Part shown: positions 12,401-23,900 of the stretch, piece after piece
Position numbering within the stretch: the first letter of the stretch is position 1
How the letters are laid out: each line of letters begins with the position of its first letter
Source of the DNA: Symsagittifera roscoffensis
Lineage: Eukaryota; Xenacoelomorpha; Acoela; Convolutidae
Length of the DNA: 64,000 nucleotides
Assembly (NCBI RefSeq): GCF_963678635.1
Contig: NC_087063.1
Span: 21,892,701 to 21,956,700, forward strand
Direction: 5' to 3'
Made by a program: the position numbers and the translations under genes
The notes under the pieces: model-generated
The model's input: only the letters and a program-made list of their open reading frames with translations
The model's database searches: none
What the model was told of the DNA's origin: nothing

Positions 12401-13933
12401 AAGGCAAAAAGCTACCGGTTTAGTCAGTTGATGCCCGCACTCAGTAAAAAGAGAAAATATCGATTATATTACAGTTATAATTGTACTTTTATCAAAATTG
12501 TAATTAAATATAAGCGCCAAATTTACATGTTTTAACCATTTGTAATCCGTTATAATGATAAAAATTTTTCGTGACATTATGATAAATTACAATCAATTAT
12601 AATTGATTTTACTTTTTTCCGAAAATATTTTATTGTCTCTTATAAAGAATTATAATCTATTATAATAGATTATAATCCTTTTTGCTGTCAAAAATCTCTA
12701 AAAGTGAGATGTCATGTCACACTCTTTAGTTCACTTGAACACAAAATTTTACCACAAAACAAAAGTTTCATAGAGATCCTTTCATACTAGTTGAAAGAAT
12801 CCTACGGTAGGTGAACGGTCGAAGACAAAATGGGAAAACAAGAGGGATTATAAACAATTATAATCGATTATAATGGATTTTTCAGCAAAACAATTAAATT
12901 AGAAATTTGGATAAAAACAATCGATTATAATCGATTATTATGCATTATAATTGATTATATTTGATTTCAAAAAGAGAGATTATAATCGATTATTAATTGA
13001 GTAAAATCGATTTTTTCTCAACTTTTGTAAGACTGGTACTAAAATCGTATTATAGTTGATTATTAACTCTTGAAACTGGTTGCGGGGAACCTGTTTGGGA
13101 ATTATCATGGTCCATTCAGGCTATGATGGAGTCGAAATCTATAGGAAGGGCCATGTTGTAGGTCTAGTTTTGAATTAAGCCAAAAAAATTGCTTGTAGTT
13201 CTTAAACAGGAGCACAACAGCGGTTCGCCCTGATGAGTGGTACAGCTCTTGTATTTGTCCTTTCCCACGTGGATAAATGGTCTTAATCTTAATTAAGATT
13301 TGAAGACACTTCGACTTTTTGGTTTTTCTACACTTTTATGCAAGAGCGTCTTCAAATATAAGTGTTTCCCCAAACTCTAACTTTTTCTTGTACCTTTTTC
13401 AATATTTTTTTGAAAAATTTTGAATCTTGGAAAATTTGAATACCTATAGCATAACTTTTTATATGATATTATGATAAAAAATGCTACCAGTTTTTAATTT
13501 TGACTTTATGTTTAACCGGTTTTAGATATGCCGGGGAGACTCTGCTTGCATGTTAGACGTTGCGTTGGTCGGGAACATCTCAATCTCAGATGCATATACG
13601 CAATTCGAAAGTGACATCGAAGCAGCTCGATTTTGGAACGAAAACTTTCGTCTGCTCGAGAAGAACTATTTTTCGAACTTTGAATTTTCAGAAGACGAAA
13701 CCGCCGACCGCACTTGGTTAATAATTGTCGGGACTTGTATTGTTTCTGTTTTTCTGGTGGTATTATTAGTCTACGTTGTGATGACGTGTTGTGGGCGAAA
13801 ATTGGGCGGATTGAACAGTCATAACAGAGTCGACGTAGCCGATGAGTTCTGGCTGGACAACAGGAACATCGAAGGAGCAAACTGGAATCACTACCACACT
13901 GAGTATCAGGATAGTAAACAACTTGGATGGTAA
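491..13933 (+). CDS. Mesh/SUSD2/MUC4-like membrane protein, copy A (5' end outside window)
   Basis: Exons read as 491-1030, 7906-8022, 10502-11665, 12017-12222 and 13526-13933, about 811 residues in the window. The first exon holds the end of a NIDO domain (NLWAYSN, IWAFEL) and an extracellular beta-rich region. Exon 10502 holds a Cys-rich AMOP-type domain (WYPCP, DICC) followed by a vWD domain (RGDPHLQTVDGVSYPF near its start, LLGYYDGDPDNDF at its end). Exon 12017 (FGESW, EWLF) is the usual vWD tail. The last exon has a C-x(n)-C-x-LD-AL-GNIS segment, a membrane span (about 23 hydrophobic residues from TWLIIVG) and a ~50-residue cytoplasmic tail. The first three introns are phase 1 GT-AG; the last is phase 0 with a GC donor at 12223. 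The upstream NIDO/signal exon must lie left of base 1. Known family members are cell-junction or mucin-like surface proteins; that role here is inference. The domain assignment is firm; exon 7906-8022 rests on splice phase and similarity to copy B. Confidence 0.85.
1190..1285 (-). repeat. tRNA-derived SINE head-like sequence
   Basis: Read on the minus strand this stretch looks like a degenerate tRNA: GGGAGCGTGGTGAAGTGG carries an A-box-like TGGTGAAGTGG, and about 35 bases on, GGTTATTCGAG resembles a B box. No good 3' acceptor stem or anticodon arm was verified, so a SINE head or tRNA pseudogene is more likely than a working tRNA. Confidence 0.4.
1700..7620 (+). repeat. Array of ~730-bp tandem repeats
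   Basis: A block including TTACGGCCTTAAAGCAAGTC recurs at about 2571, 3303, 4121, 4848, 5566 and 6685 (spacing about 720-820, the last about 1120). It is accompanied each time by a conserved TCTAGCGCGCCACTAC-like segment, a CAGCTTTGGCTG segment and an AGTTTTTGATTTATGCAT-like segment. The copies are diverged and truncated at both array edges. No protein is encoded. Confidence 0.75.
8023..10501 (+). other. Intron of copy A with dispersed repeats
   Basis: Lies between exons 7906-8022 and 10502-11665. It contains a minus-strand copy of the dispersed GGATCTAGGATTTTCTC repeat (about 8340-8570), a plus-strand copy (about 10010-10200), and a segment at about 9390-9740 that is related to 40400-40760. 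No gene is seen. Confidence 0.6.
12434..13087. mobile_element. Palindrome-rich MITE (TAATCGATTA family), copy 1
   Basis: Bounded by CCCGCACTCAG on the left and TTGCGGGG on the right, short inverted ends. The interior is dominated by runs of the palindromic unit ATTATAATCGATTATAAT and variants. It lies in the intron 12223-13525 of copy A. Other family members: 20180-20413, about 39360-39584, and 62949-63548. No coding capacity, so it is non-autonomous if mobile. Confidence 0.6.
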
Positions 13934-14278
13934 ATTGAAGCGAAAGACAAAATATCTTTGAAGTGAAACTAGAACAGAAACTTGAGCAACGCTTTAGAAC
14001 AGAACCTTGCTTAGTACATACGAGGCCAAACTGTATTTTGTGAATTGACAAAAATTCAACACGTTCAACAAAGACTTGTCTCTGGACTTCAGTGATCTAC
14101 ACACACAAAATTGTGCCCCTATCCAGAGCACATTTTGGCCTCGTATTTTAATTGAAACTGCAGCTTCACAAAATTGTTTTTTTTTTCAAGTTAAATCATA
14201 TCAAGAGCTTTATTTGGATAAAAAAGAATAACCGGGCACTTTTTACACTGTTTTACTTTTTTTTCCAATCCATCCTAC

Positions 14279-14590
14279 CCCGCCTCAGGAATTCGACCCC
14301 CTGTTGACCCAAAAGGTCCCCCCTTTGTACTGTTCTGAGATATCCATTTTTGGCTGACTCACCCTAAAATTTTTCTAAAGACGCCAATTTATAATATTTT
14401 TGAGGGGGTCAAAACTTTTCAAAAATTTGCCTTCGGCGCAGAAATTTTGGTCAAAATGAGCTTTTTATAGTGTTTTGGGAGAGCTCTGCAAAACAATTTG
14501 GTCGACCTAAAAAAATTCGACAAAATTTTTGAAAGTTATTTGAAAATCCGCCCCTCACCCCTCGAGAAAGTCCTAGATCCGTCCCTGGTT
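14279..14590 (-). repeat. Dispersed repeat (GGATCTAGGATTTTCTC family)
   Basis: Minus-strand copy. The family starts GGGGCGGATCTAGGATTTTCTC, contains CTGCGCCGCAGGCAAAATTTTG and ends near GGGGTCGAATCCCT, which resembles a pol III B box. It has no coding capacity. Confidence 0.6.
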
Positions 14591-16164
14591 ACATTTATTC
14601 CATTCTACGCTATGCTATATTACCCCACGTCTAAAAAATTTCAAATGTTTTTAGCGACAATTCGATGTTATTAACTTTTCTTTTACAATTGAGACCTATT
14701 TTTCGAGTCTACAAAACCCTTCAAATTCTGAAATTAGTAAGTTCACGAGAATTGATCGGAAAATTGTTTAATCTGTGAGATCTTTGTACAATTTTGTTAG
14801 AAACCTAAATTTTAGAAGCCAAATTTATTAGCACTAACGACAAAAGAACAAATATGTAGTATAACAGACTATTGTAAATTTAATGAAGCCTTTCATAGCA
14901 AAATATTCTCGTTGGTCAAAAAATCATTTTGTATTTTCGGCCAAGTTCCACTGCTTGTCTAAAAGCCTCCGTTAAAGATTAAAAACATGTCGATCACTGC
15001 CATCTGATTTAGTAAAAGCAACCTGACTACACAACTAGTCTCATGAACTGCTAACATCTCAACAACTACCTCTAACGATGGCTCAGAAATTAACAGTTTA
15101 GGAGAAACCAATCAAGCAAAAATCAAGCAAAAGCATACGAATTCTTAGGTTGAAATATAGTTGATGTTTCAACCCAAGACGCTCAAGGCTGCCTTAACCT
15201 TTGCTTCAAAGCTACTTCAGCGATATACTGACTAAACTGCGAAAGTACAAGAAGTTTCTAGCTAACGAAGATTTAAATTTGTTCAGCAGCATATCACAAG
15301 TGCAAAGCACTTCTGCGGCAATCAGCATCAGCTGGAAGCCCAAATACTACTTAAAAAGGTTAACCAAGAACGTCATCTCTACTACCAATGCTGATTTCAC
15401 AACTCAGACTTTTACTATCGACTCAAACTCGACCAATTCTAATTCTCCTCAACCAAACATTTAACATTTCTCTGACTTCACACAAAACAGCGTCATCGCG
15501 ATTACAAAAGTTTCTTTGAGAACTAACTTAACTGCTGTCAAACTAGTTCTATCCAACTTCGGTGTATTCCTACACTACTATTTTTTGTTTCCATCAAGAT
15601 CAATCACTACTAACAAGCCAGTTTAAAACACGACGTTGGGTGCCCAGATAGCAACAGGTAGTGAGGTGTGAGAAATCGGCAAAAACAGTAGTAAAGTCAA
15701 AAGCAGAGACGGTATGTCCAATGAAAAGCGATTTGTTTGGAAATCTTGAACTCTTGAAAATTCCTCTAACTCTTCAAAGTTTCCGTAGATCAGAGGTACG
15801 GTTATGATAAAAAACAAAATTTTTGCTTAAGCTGCTCAGGCCATCTCAGTTTTAGTGAATGCTCATCTACTCAGCGATATTTCATCAACAACTTTCGGAG
15901 AAAAAAAAACATTTTGGTATCCACAGCAGCTCAACTTGACTCATTATCAATTTCTATTATTCCGTTAGAAACCTTCCAAATGGCATCTACCATTATTGCA
16001 ACAACATAATTGAAAAAACTGCAGCAGCATTACAAAACAGCTCAATCTCGACGTTTCAAATCAAGTCAACAGCAACAGCTAAACGTGCGAAATGTTTTCA
16101 GTAATGAAAAAGAGTCTTGTGTCTGCTTAATTAAGTATCGGATCACATAAATCTGCTAGAGCTA

Positions 16165-16590
16165 CAATCAGAGGCTGATCTAGGATTTTCTCAAGGGGAG
16201 GGGGGGGCGGGTTTTCAAAAAATTTTTGAAAATTTTGTCGACCTTTTTTATAGGTCGACCAAAGTGAATTTCAGAGCTCCCTTGTGAATTAAAAAGACCC
16301 TGTTTTAGTCAAATTGTCTGCGCCGCAGGCAAAATTTTGAAAAACAGGCCAAAAAAGGCGTTTTTAGGCACTTTATGGAAAATGCTGACCAAAAACTCGC
16401 GTTTTTTGGCTCGCACTCCCCCCTCAAAATTAGTATGTATTGGCGCCAAAGGCGCCTTTAGAAAACTTTAAAGGTCAGTCAACCAAAAGTGGATATCTCA
16501 AATAGTACAAAGAGCGACCCCTTTGGGTCGGCAGGGGGTCGAATCCCTAAGAAGTAGCATCAATCACCCCCCCCCCCCTAAATCCATCTC
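16165..16590 (+). repeat. Dispersed repeat (GGATCTAGGATTTTCTC family), best full copy
   Basis: Begins GATCTAGGATTTTCTCAAGG, contains a GTCGACC pair, CTGCGCCGCAGGCAAAATTTTG, and GGGGGTCGAATCCCTAAG with B-box resemblance, then a C-run. Related copies lie at about 8340-8570(-), 10010-10200(+), 14279-14590(-), 59745-60020(+, 3' half), 62157-62475(+) and 62765-62870(+, truncated). Confidence 0.6.
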
Positions 16591-18190
16591 GGCTGCAATC
16601 ACTTCACTTTATCTTCTGACAACTCAGATGAGGCAGCTAATTTTTGACTTCTCAGCTCACCTGAATTTGCTCGCTTTACAATCACATTTGTGGTATCAAG
16701 TTTCTTGATCGAGACGTCAGGTGAGGAGCTTGCAAAACCCGATATTTGGAAAAATCCTACAGTAACTCCCTATGGTGCTAAAAATCTACAATGTTGAACA
16801 ATCACTCATCCGCTTAATCAAAAAATCAACGCAATTTAACCAAAAAAGTCACTTTAATAATTCAAGCAAAATAATGGAGGTCGAAGCCGTTATTTTCTCT
16901 AGATTCGTAAAAACTCTGAAAAGTTGAAAGATTAGATGTACACAAAAAACCAATAAACTAGTCCGTTCTCCGAAAGAACCAACTTAAACGTTGTTTTAGG
17001 GAACAAACCATAAAACAGAATGACAGTCTCAACCAAATTGATCTACTATGCAAAAACTAAGATATGAAATTGACCAAGAACTGCATCGTATCAAAGTTCA
17101 ACCACAATCTAATCCCCATTAGAGCCAAAAAGACAATCCAGGTACTATGAAACCAGATCCCATTTCTAAGTTTTACCAGCCGACTCCCTACAAGCTATGA
17201 AAAGTACCAAGTGATATATTCTGCCCAGGCTAACGTTTTGAAAAGAGCAAATTGCTTGCCTCAGTTAAATTTGCATGTTTTTTTTTGCCTCGTAAGCTTC
17301 TATAGAAAGAAACATTTCGCACGTTGAACATCCCAATTTGAGTTATAGTGGCCAAAGTATTCCCAAATTCAAAACATTATAACTTTGTGGAAAATGTTCA
17401 CAGGTAAAATATCTTTTAAAATCTGAGCGCAAGACAACAATATCTTTCAGATGGTATCAAAAACTTTGTCAAACATGATAAGTTAAAAAGTCGTAAGTTG
17501 ACAGAATAAAAAAACCACCCCAAGCATAAATGCTCCACACATTCCGCGAAAGTTGGATTAATAATCATCTGTAATGGGCAGAATTAAAAAAACTAGAGTT
17601 TTTAGAAAGAAAAGCACTTCTTTTGAGCTATATGAATGGACCCATGACAAATAAAGTATTTCACCGATTAACTACAGATCTATGGTTTATACAATATTAC
17701 ACACCTTAAACTGTTAGAAAAGTAATGCAAGTTTCTGATTGTAGCATTTTTATGAGCAATCGAGTATTTGAGCGGATAGGATATTTTTTTTCTAGCTAAA
17801 TCATTTTTGCATTGCTTTCAGTAAGAAACGCTTTCATACTCGTAGTGCGCTACTGAAAAAAAGTTTTTGGGAGAGATCTTTCTTTTGCGATTACAAATAG
17901 AATGTTTTTAAGGTTATGAAACAAGCAGATTTTTATTGTCAATTTTTTGAAGACTTACCAGTCTGTGTCAGAAAGCATGCTCACTCTACAGTTTGAAAGT
18001 CTGATTTATAATTTGAGATAGGCTTGCTATGCAGAAACTGTTTTTTAAGACAGACAGGTCATTAAAAATGAATAAATAAAACTAAGTTAGATTTAACTAC
18101 TATCTACTTTTGATATTTACACATCACTGCAATTATTTCTAAAAAAAAGTTTCAAAAAAGTCACTGTTATCTGGTTTCTATTGATTGGGA

Positions 18191-19174
18191 TTAATATCTA
18201 GAGCCTCCATTTTTCTTGAACTGTTTAACCATTCTCGACAGCTCAGACATCCCCTCTAGTATCCCATCACCCGAAGGTGCACAGCACCCTTGCACGTGCC
18301 AAGCTCTGTCTTTCAACGAGTGCATCTTCATCCTCTCGGATATTTCCGAGACACTTCGGCTATTCGGTAGGTCTTGTTTGTTGGCCATCAGGAGCACAGG
18401 CACTCCTCGCATTCTGTCGTCGGTTATAATCGAACTGAGTTCCTCGTGGGCTTCGTTGAATCTTTCTGGGTCGTTGCTGTCGACGATGTAAATCAAACTG
18501 AAAGCAAATAGAAAGCATAATACAACAATTATTGTTTCGAGCTCAGAGGTTGAGAAAAAAATGGTTTCGGGTGTTTTTTAACGACTAAAAAATCAGAAAC
18601 AGAAAAAACGCTGGGCAGTGCTGAGTGATTAATCGCATTGATGAATAACCACATTGATGATAGTTCTTCGAGCTGCAACAAAGACAAGCTTTGAAAATTT
18701 CTTCCTCGCGTCGATAACAATTGGTCGGAAGGTTTTTGATTTTCAATCTTTTCTCTTCCTTGCCTCTCATTTTTTCTATTTATTCTCGAACAAGACACAA
18801 AAAAATTGTTACTTCAGTTAAACAATAAAATCTGGTTTTCGATAGCTCAACCCCCTCCCACCTCTCCCTAGGCCCTAGGCTCGCGGTATCATTAATTGAA
18901 CCTACCCATCAGTATGATGAAAGTAGTGTTGCCACAGAGGTCTCAGTTTCTGTTGTCCCCCCACGTCCCAAACTGTGAACGACAACCCATTGCCCAGCTC
19001 TACAGTTTCCACATTGAACCCAATTGTGGGAATCGTGGTCACTTGTTCGTTCAGTTTCAACTTGTAGAGCACTGTCGTTTTCCCAGCTGCGTCTAGTCCC
19101 AACATGAGAACACGCGACTGCTCGTTGCCCCATGATTTGTAAAGTTCAAACAATTTCGAAGCAAAAATACCCAT
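18191..19174 (-). CDS. ARF-family small GTPase (ARF/ARL11/ARL14-like)
   Basis: Two exons, complement 19174-18906 and 18497-18191, phase 2 intron (GG|GTAGG donor, CTTTCAG acceptor), 191 residues. All guanine-nucleotide motifs are present: P-loop GLDAAGKT, switch [16 protein letters not shown] (DxxGQ) at the exon junction side, NKQD, and a variant G5 CAPSGDG (usually CATSG). Met-Gly at the start predicts N-myristoylation. The start at 19174 is chosen over an in-frame Met four codons upstream because it gives the MG start of the family. The protein would cycle between membrane-bound GTP and cytosolic GDP forms in vesicle traffic. Wording such as [16 protein letters not shown] and [11 protein letters not shown] leans to ARL11/14-type rather than class I ARF, but this is by eye. 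ATATATAG about 60 bp upstream is a possible TATA element. Confidence 0.92.
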
Positions 19175-20179
19175 TTTTTGAGACAAAATTTTTTTAGAAG
19201 TTCGACCGAAATTTCAATTAAAATGCCGGCTATATATGAATAAATTCAGTTATTTGCCTTGCTATCAAATGTCGAAACTTAAAGAATGATGTATTTTGAA
19301 CTTTGGACTTAATATTTTTTATAATTGATAAATTTACGAAATTTTAAAATCTGATGAATTAAGTTTAAAGGAATTGAGGTGATTGTTAAGCCCAAGTGTA
19401 TTGATTAAGTTTTGAATTTTGCAGCTCATCTTAAGCCTTTTATGTTGTCTAATTGACGACGCAAATAATGCCAGCGTGGAACGTTTGAGCTGTTTGATTT
19501 TACGTTGCTGTTTGTTTCTCTGTTCACTATACAACAGCAACGATTTTTGAAGTATAAAAATACACCGTAAATTTGATCAAATAACTGCGTGTTTGCCGTG
19601 CAAAAAGTGATCTGTGAATAAAATAGTCAAAGAGGAATTTGATTGAAGGGTGCTTCTCAGAGTTGGAACCCAAGTTGTTACTCTCAAAGCATATTGTACT
19701 ATTCATTTTGTAAAGCCTTTTGTACTATTTTGTACCAAAACCTTTGGGGGGATATTAAGGGAGGGGTGGTGGGTTTGCGGTCGCCCAAATAAAGCGTTTT
19801 TTAAAACAAAACTGTCCAAAATAAGTCCATAAACGCTATGCTCAAATAGCTAAATGGTCAAAAGCCGAAAGAATGCCAGGTCAACAAAGTCTTAAAAGTT
19901 CTCAAAAAACCCCGTTCATTGAAAAAATTGGTTTGCATAGATTTTTTCCTACCACATACTTCCACGGAACTCGACAGCATTCGTTGTGCTGCATATTTAA
20001 GCCCATTTCAAAAGTTGTCTTTCAAAAACGGCTGTAAGTGGCAACAAGTGCGCTTTACGCGCGTCGACCACAGCGTGACAAAAAAACCAAGGCGTTTAAA
20101 AAGCAGCTCACGTCTCGGAAGTTGCAAGCTCGGAAAACGTATCTGCTGGATTGTTGTCTTTCAATAAGTTTTTAACCTT
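19175..20179. other. Intergenic region between ARF-like gene and MITE
   Basis: Contains the presumed ARF-like promoter next to 19230 and otherwise nothing recognised; the short open frames have no family signature. Confidence 0.5.
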
Positions 20180-20413
20180 CCCGCACTCAGTAAAAAGAGA
20201 AAATTATCGATTATATTATAATTACAATCGTACTTTTAACAAAATTATAACTAATTGTGAATTGTTTATAATCCTTTATAATGATAACATTTTGGTGACC
20301 TTTTAATAAATTATAATCAATTACAATCGATTATAATTTTTCCGAAAATTTTTTATAATCTCATAATCTATTATAATAGATCATTATCCCTTTTTCTATC
20401 AAAATATTACCTC
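20180..20413. mobile_element. MITE fragment split by the Polinton
   Basis: Begins CCCGCACTCAGTAAAAAGAG, almost identical to the start of the copy at 12434, then TAATCGATTATAAT-type palindromic sequence until the TACCTC target site of the Polinton. AATTATAAT sequence continues right after the other TACCTC at 38644, and an inverted end (TGAGTACGGG) occurs at 39584, so the Polinton probably inserted into this element. Confidence 0.55.
20408..20413. repeat. Polinton target-site duplication, left
   Basis: TACCTC immediately before the terminal inverted repeat; the same six bases follow the right end at 38644-38649. Six-base duplications are typical of Polinton integration. Confidence 0.9.
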
Positions 20414-20626
20414 AGTAGTATGCATATAGTGCGTTAGGATCGGGGGGGGGGGGGGTTGTCATAAATGGATGACCATTAGGTATAAATCATAATGGTCACC
20501 ATGTATTAAATGATCAGCAATGGTCACCATGTAATAATCCTAATTGTCACCATGTATAATTTTATACCTAATAGTCCTCATGTAAAACTTCGGTATATTA
20601 TTGAGTATTCCCACTGAACGTTGTGG
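20414..20626 (+). repeat. Polinton left terminal inverted repeat (213 bp)
   Basis: AGTAGTATGCATATAGTGCG, a poly-G run, then several related units built on ATGGTCACCATGTA and ACCATTAGGTATAAAT. It matches the right end until GAACGTTGTGG, after which the two ends diverge. The right repeat has one extra ~51-bp unit. Confidence 0.9.
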
Positions 20627-20924
20627 TTACATGTTTGGAGCGGGAAAGGATTTGCCAAATCTTCGTTCTGAAACCAGCTGGAGTGTTTAACTGCGCTATA
20701 GACTGTTTGCTCAATTCTTCTTACAACTTTGATTCAAACTCAAATTACATACAAATACATACAAAAGTATGCTAAAGACACTATCGCTTAAATGAAAATG
20801 TTTATATCCCAGATTAACTGAGTTCCAAAGCTGAACAAAATATCGCACTTAAATACACACTAAACGCGGAATTGCGGTAGGTCAAATTTTATGTACAGAC
20901 AATTCTCATATTAAATAACTGAAT

Positions 20925-20930
20925 TTTATT
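20925..20930 (-). terminator. Polyadenylation signal of Polinton polymerase gene
   Basis: AATAAA on the minus strand about 35 bases downstream of the polymerase stop codon at 20966. Confidence 0.5.
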
Positions 20931-20965
20931 TACTATACAAAAGTTAATGTGGTGTTTTTTGTGTT

Positions 20966-23900
20966 TTAATCTATTCGTCGATTTTTTGACCGTGGTTCTT
21001 CTACTTCAACTGCTTCATAATCGAAAAACGAATCGTTGAAGAATGACGACTCGTCCTCATCGGAAGTATTGGCCTCCAGATCCGCGATATCCCCGCTATC
21101 AATATCACTGTCGTTGGTTTCTGCTGCCCGAATCAGACCGGGGTCTGGAGTTTGCCAACTGCTATTGACCTGGTCCATCAGTTGTCGAAGCGAGCGATGT
21201 GGTTGTGTGTTCTCAACAGCAAAACTATCCTCAGAGTATTCATCATCAATTTCCGGATGGTCCCAATTAATGTTTTGAGTGTTAGCGAAGTCTTCAGACA
21301 CCCCATCTAGGAAATCGTCACAATCCCACGACACTGGCTGTTGACGATCTTCAAAAAATGGCATCCATTTTTCCAAATCGTCATCGTCAGTTGGGTCAGA
21401 ATTAACAGCGGCTGTGTTGTCATCACTATCATCAATGCCAATCACAGTTTGACCCACGATGTTTTTGTGACCGTAGGGAAGAGTCTGCTGACCATCATCG
21501 AGGATGTAGCGTTTGTCATCAAAAGCTGATAACGATGTTTTCGTCGAAGTCACTGTTTGCAGATTGTGTGACTCGGATGCGATTCGACTGTTTTCAGTTT
21601 TGAATATCGAGCCAGAGGTCAAGGTGTCTCGATATCGCTGATGACTCAACATCTTCTGAGCAGCTTTGGATACACCTTTCGCCGATAATTTTCTGCAGTC
21701 TAAAATTTTATTTAAATGATTACTAATCAATTTTTTGATGATCACTAATGTGTGGTGGTAAAAAAAACCAAATACGATGTTTTTTTAAGAGCTAGATCAT
21801 GTTAACTTGAAGGCCAGGTGCAACAAAAAAAAATACATGAAGGCCAGGTGTGACCTTAAAAATTAGTCATCATTAAAAAAAAAAAACAATCGACCAACAC
21901 AAAAAAAAAATCCCCGACAAAAAAATTTTTTTAAAAAAATTTTTTGCCGACAAAATTTTTTTTTTCAAAAAAATTTTCGCCCACAAAAAAAAAATCGCCC
22001 ACAAAAAAAAACCAAAAATTTTCAAAAAAATTATTTTTTTTGGCCTAAAAAGTTTTTTCCAATTTTTTTTCAAAACAAAAAACACTTTTCGCCCGAAATT
22101 TTTTTTCGAACAAAAAAAATTTTTTTTTTCCAAAAAAAAAAAAAAAAAAATTCGCCCACAAAAAAAAGGCCCATAAAAAAAAAAATTTCAAAAAAAATTA
22201 GACTTTTTCGCCTAAAAAGTTTTTTCCAAATTTCTTTTTTTTTTTTGATAAAATTACATTTTTTCGCCCACAAATAAAAATTGCCTTCCGAAAAAAAAAA
22301 TCACAAAAAATCAAAATTTTTTGAAATTCGTGCTCACAAATAAGGCAAATAGAAATTAATTACCTCTGGACAAAATGGAATAAAGCTTGGGTTTGAGGGA
22401 TATAAACTCGGTTATAATGTCTCCTGGAAACTCATCCTTGAATTTTAAAACAACCATTTTGTTTTTCGGGTCGTAGAGAGGGTGGTTCTTCGGGTAATTT
22501 GACAAGTCAAGTTCATTCAAAATATTCCTTTTTTCGGAAATTTCTCGGTATAAATCTTCACTTTTGACTTGGTAAAGGAGACTGTCTGTATCAGAATTCA
22601 ATAGTTGACATTCAAAATTTGGTTTCATTATATCGTAATGAAATTTATACATGTGAAACTTTGCTAACTCAAGAACACTAGCTCCCACAATTGTTGGGAC
22701 ATCCCAATAGATTTTTGTTGGATTCGAAGTGAACGCTGCCAAGTTTTCTCCAAAAATTTTGTAGGATTTAAATTCGAATGCACTAATTTCTCGCAAAGCG
22801 GCATGATAATCTCTAACTATCCGAACAAGCATCCGTTTGCGCTTCGACTCGCATGTTTTCCCATAAGCACAATTGTTCAGTAGTTTGTACAAATCCTCCT
22901 CAAATTTATTTCTAGCTTGTTGTCGTTTAGTCGTGTTCAATGTGATGTATGGTTCTAACCATGCTTCTTGTTCAAACTTCAGCACACGGTGCACTTTTTT
23001 AACTTGAAGTCCCAACCTAACAAACAATTGCAATAGTTTGTAATGAATTGTATAGTTTGACTTGTCATGCAGCGTCTGCAGTAAATTTTTGGTCTTTCCA
23101 ATTGAACGTCTTGCAATGTCTTGATTTTTCATCTGCTCGAGTAAATTTGTTTGGTAGGGACTCAACCAATCCTGGGGTACACTTTCTTTAGTAGGAGCTA
23201 AAGGGTAATCTTGATGATCCTCATGCAGTTCTTCTGGATACTCGAGATCAACTTCCAATATAAATCCAATCAAAGAGTCTTCAGTCATGTTGAGGATTTG
23301 GTTCACAATCACCTCGTCTTCTATATGCTCTATTAGCTCAAAGTTACGCACCGGTAATTTCTCCGTTTGCATGACGCCGCCATAGAGGTTATTTGCATCG
23401 ATCATAAACCCGTAGGTGCTAGGTTGATCTGGGTTGAAGTCGGGGCATTCTTTGTTGTTGGCTTTGAAAAAGCGACTATGGAACACGGATGCAGTACCAC
23501 CTCGCATCATATTCTCGATCATTTCGAGATGCCTGCGGTCTGATAAAAGCTGAACATTCGAGTCTTTGCAGATACGTTTGAAGGCGTCTCCAGCTAAGTT
23601 TGAAGCACTAAAATGGTGCGCGCAGTCCAGACCATAAGTTTGGTGACTAATTTGTCGAAATTCTTCAAAGACGCAAGCAAGAAGGAGTGTATCACACTTG
23701 AGATACAAGTTGTGATAATCTTCCAAGTTTTGACATTTGAACCCTCTAAAAACTTTCCTTGCATGTTCCAGATCCGCTTGTGAAACTGCAACTTTTCCTC
23801 CATTCAAAACATCGGACCAATTTTGCAAAGGAGGCAATTCTTTTTCTGCAAATTTTTCTCTTCTGGTCATGTACGAATAAGGGTAGAAACCTTTTTGTCG

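Larger units (their letters stand above)
13934..18190. other. Intergenic region without recognised genes
   Basis: Between copy A and the ARF-like gene. It holds a minus-strand (14279-14590) and a plus-strand (16165-16590) copy of the dispersed repeat. Between about 14.9 and 17.2 kb the base use shifts to CA-rich, unlike the T-rich surroundings, perhaps an old retroelement; no conserved protein motif was found there. Confidence 0.5.

Noticed and set aside
15201..15464. 87-aa open frame in the CA-rich intergenic stretch
   Set aside because: No motif, no splice context and no partner exon; possibly an old element but not supportable.
21873..22273. Lys/Phe-rich open frames at 21873-22273
   Set aside because: They are translations of A/T homopolymer runs in the polymerase intron.
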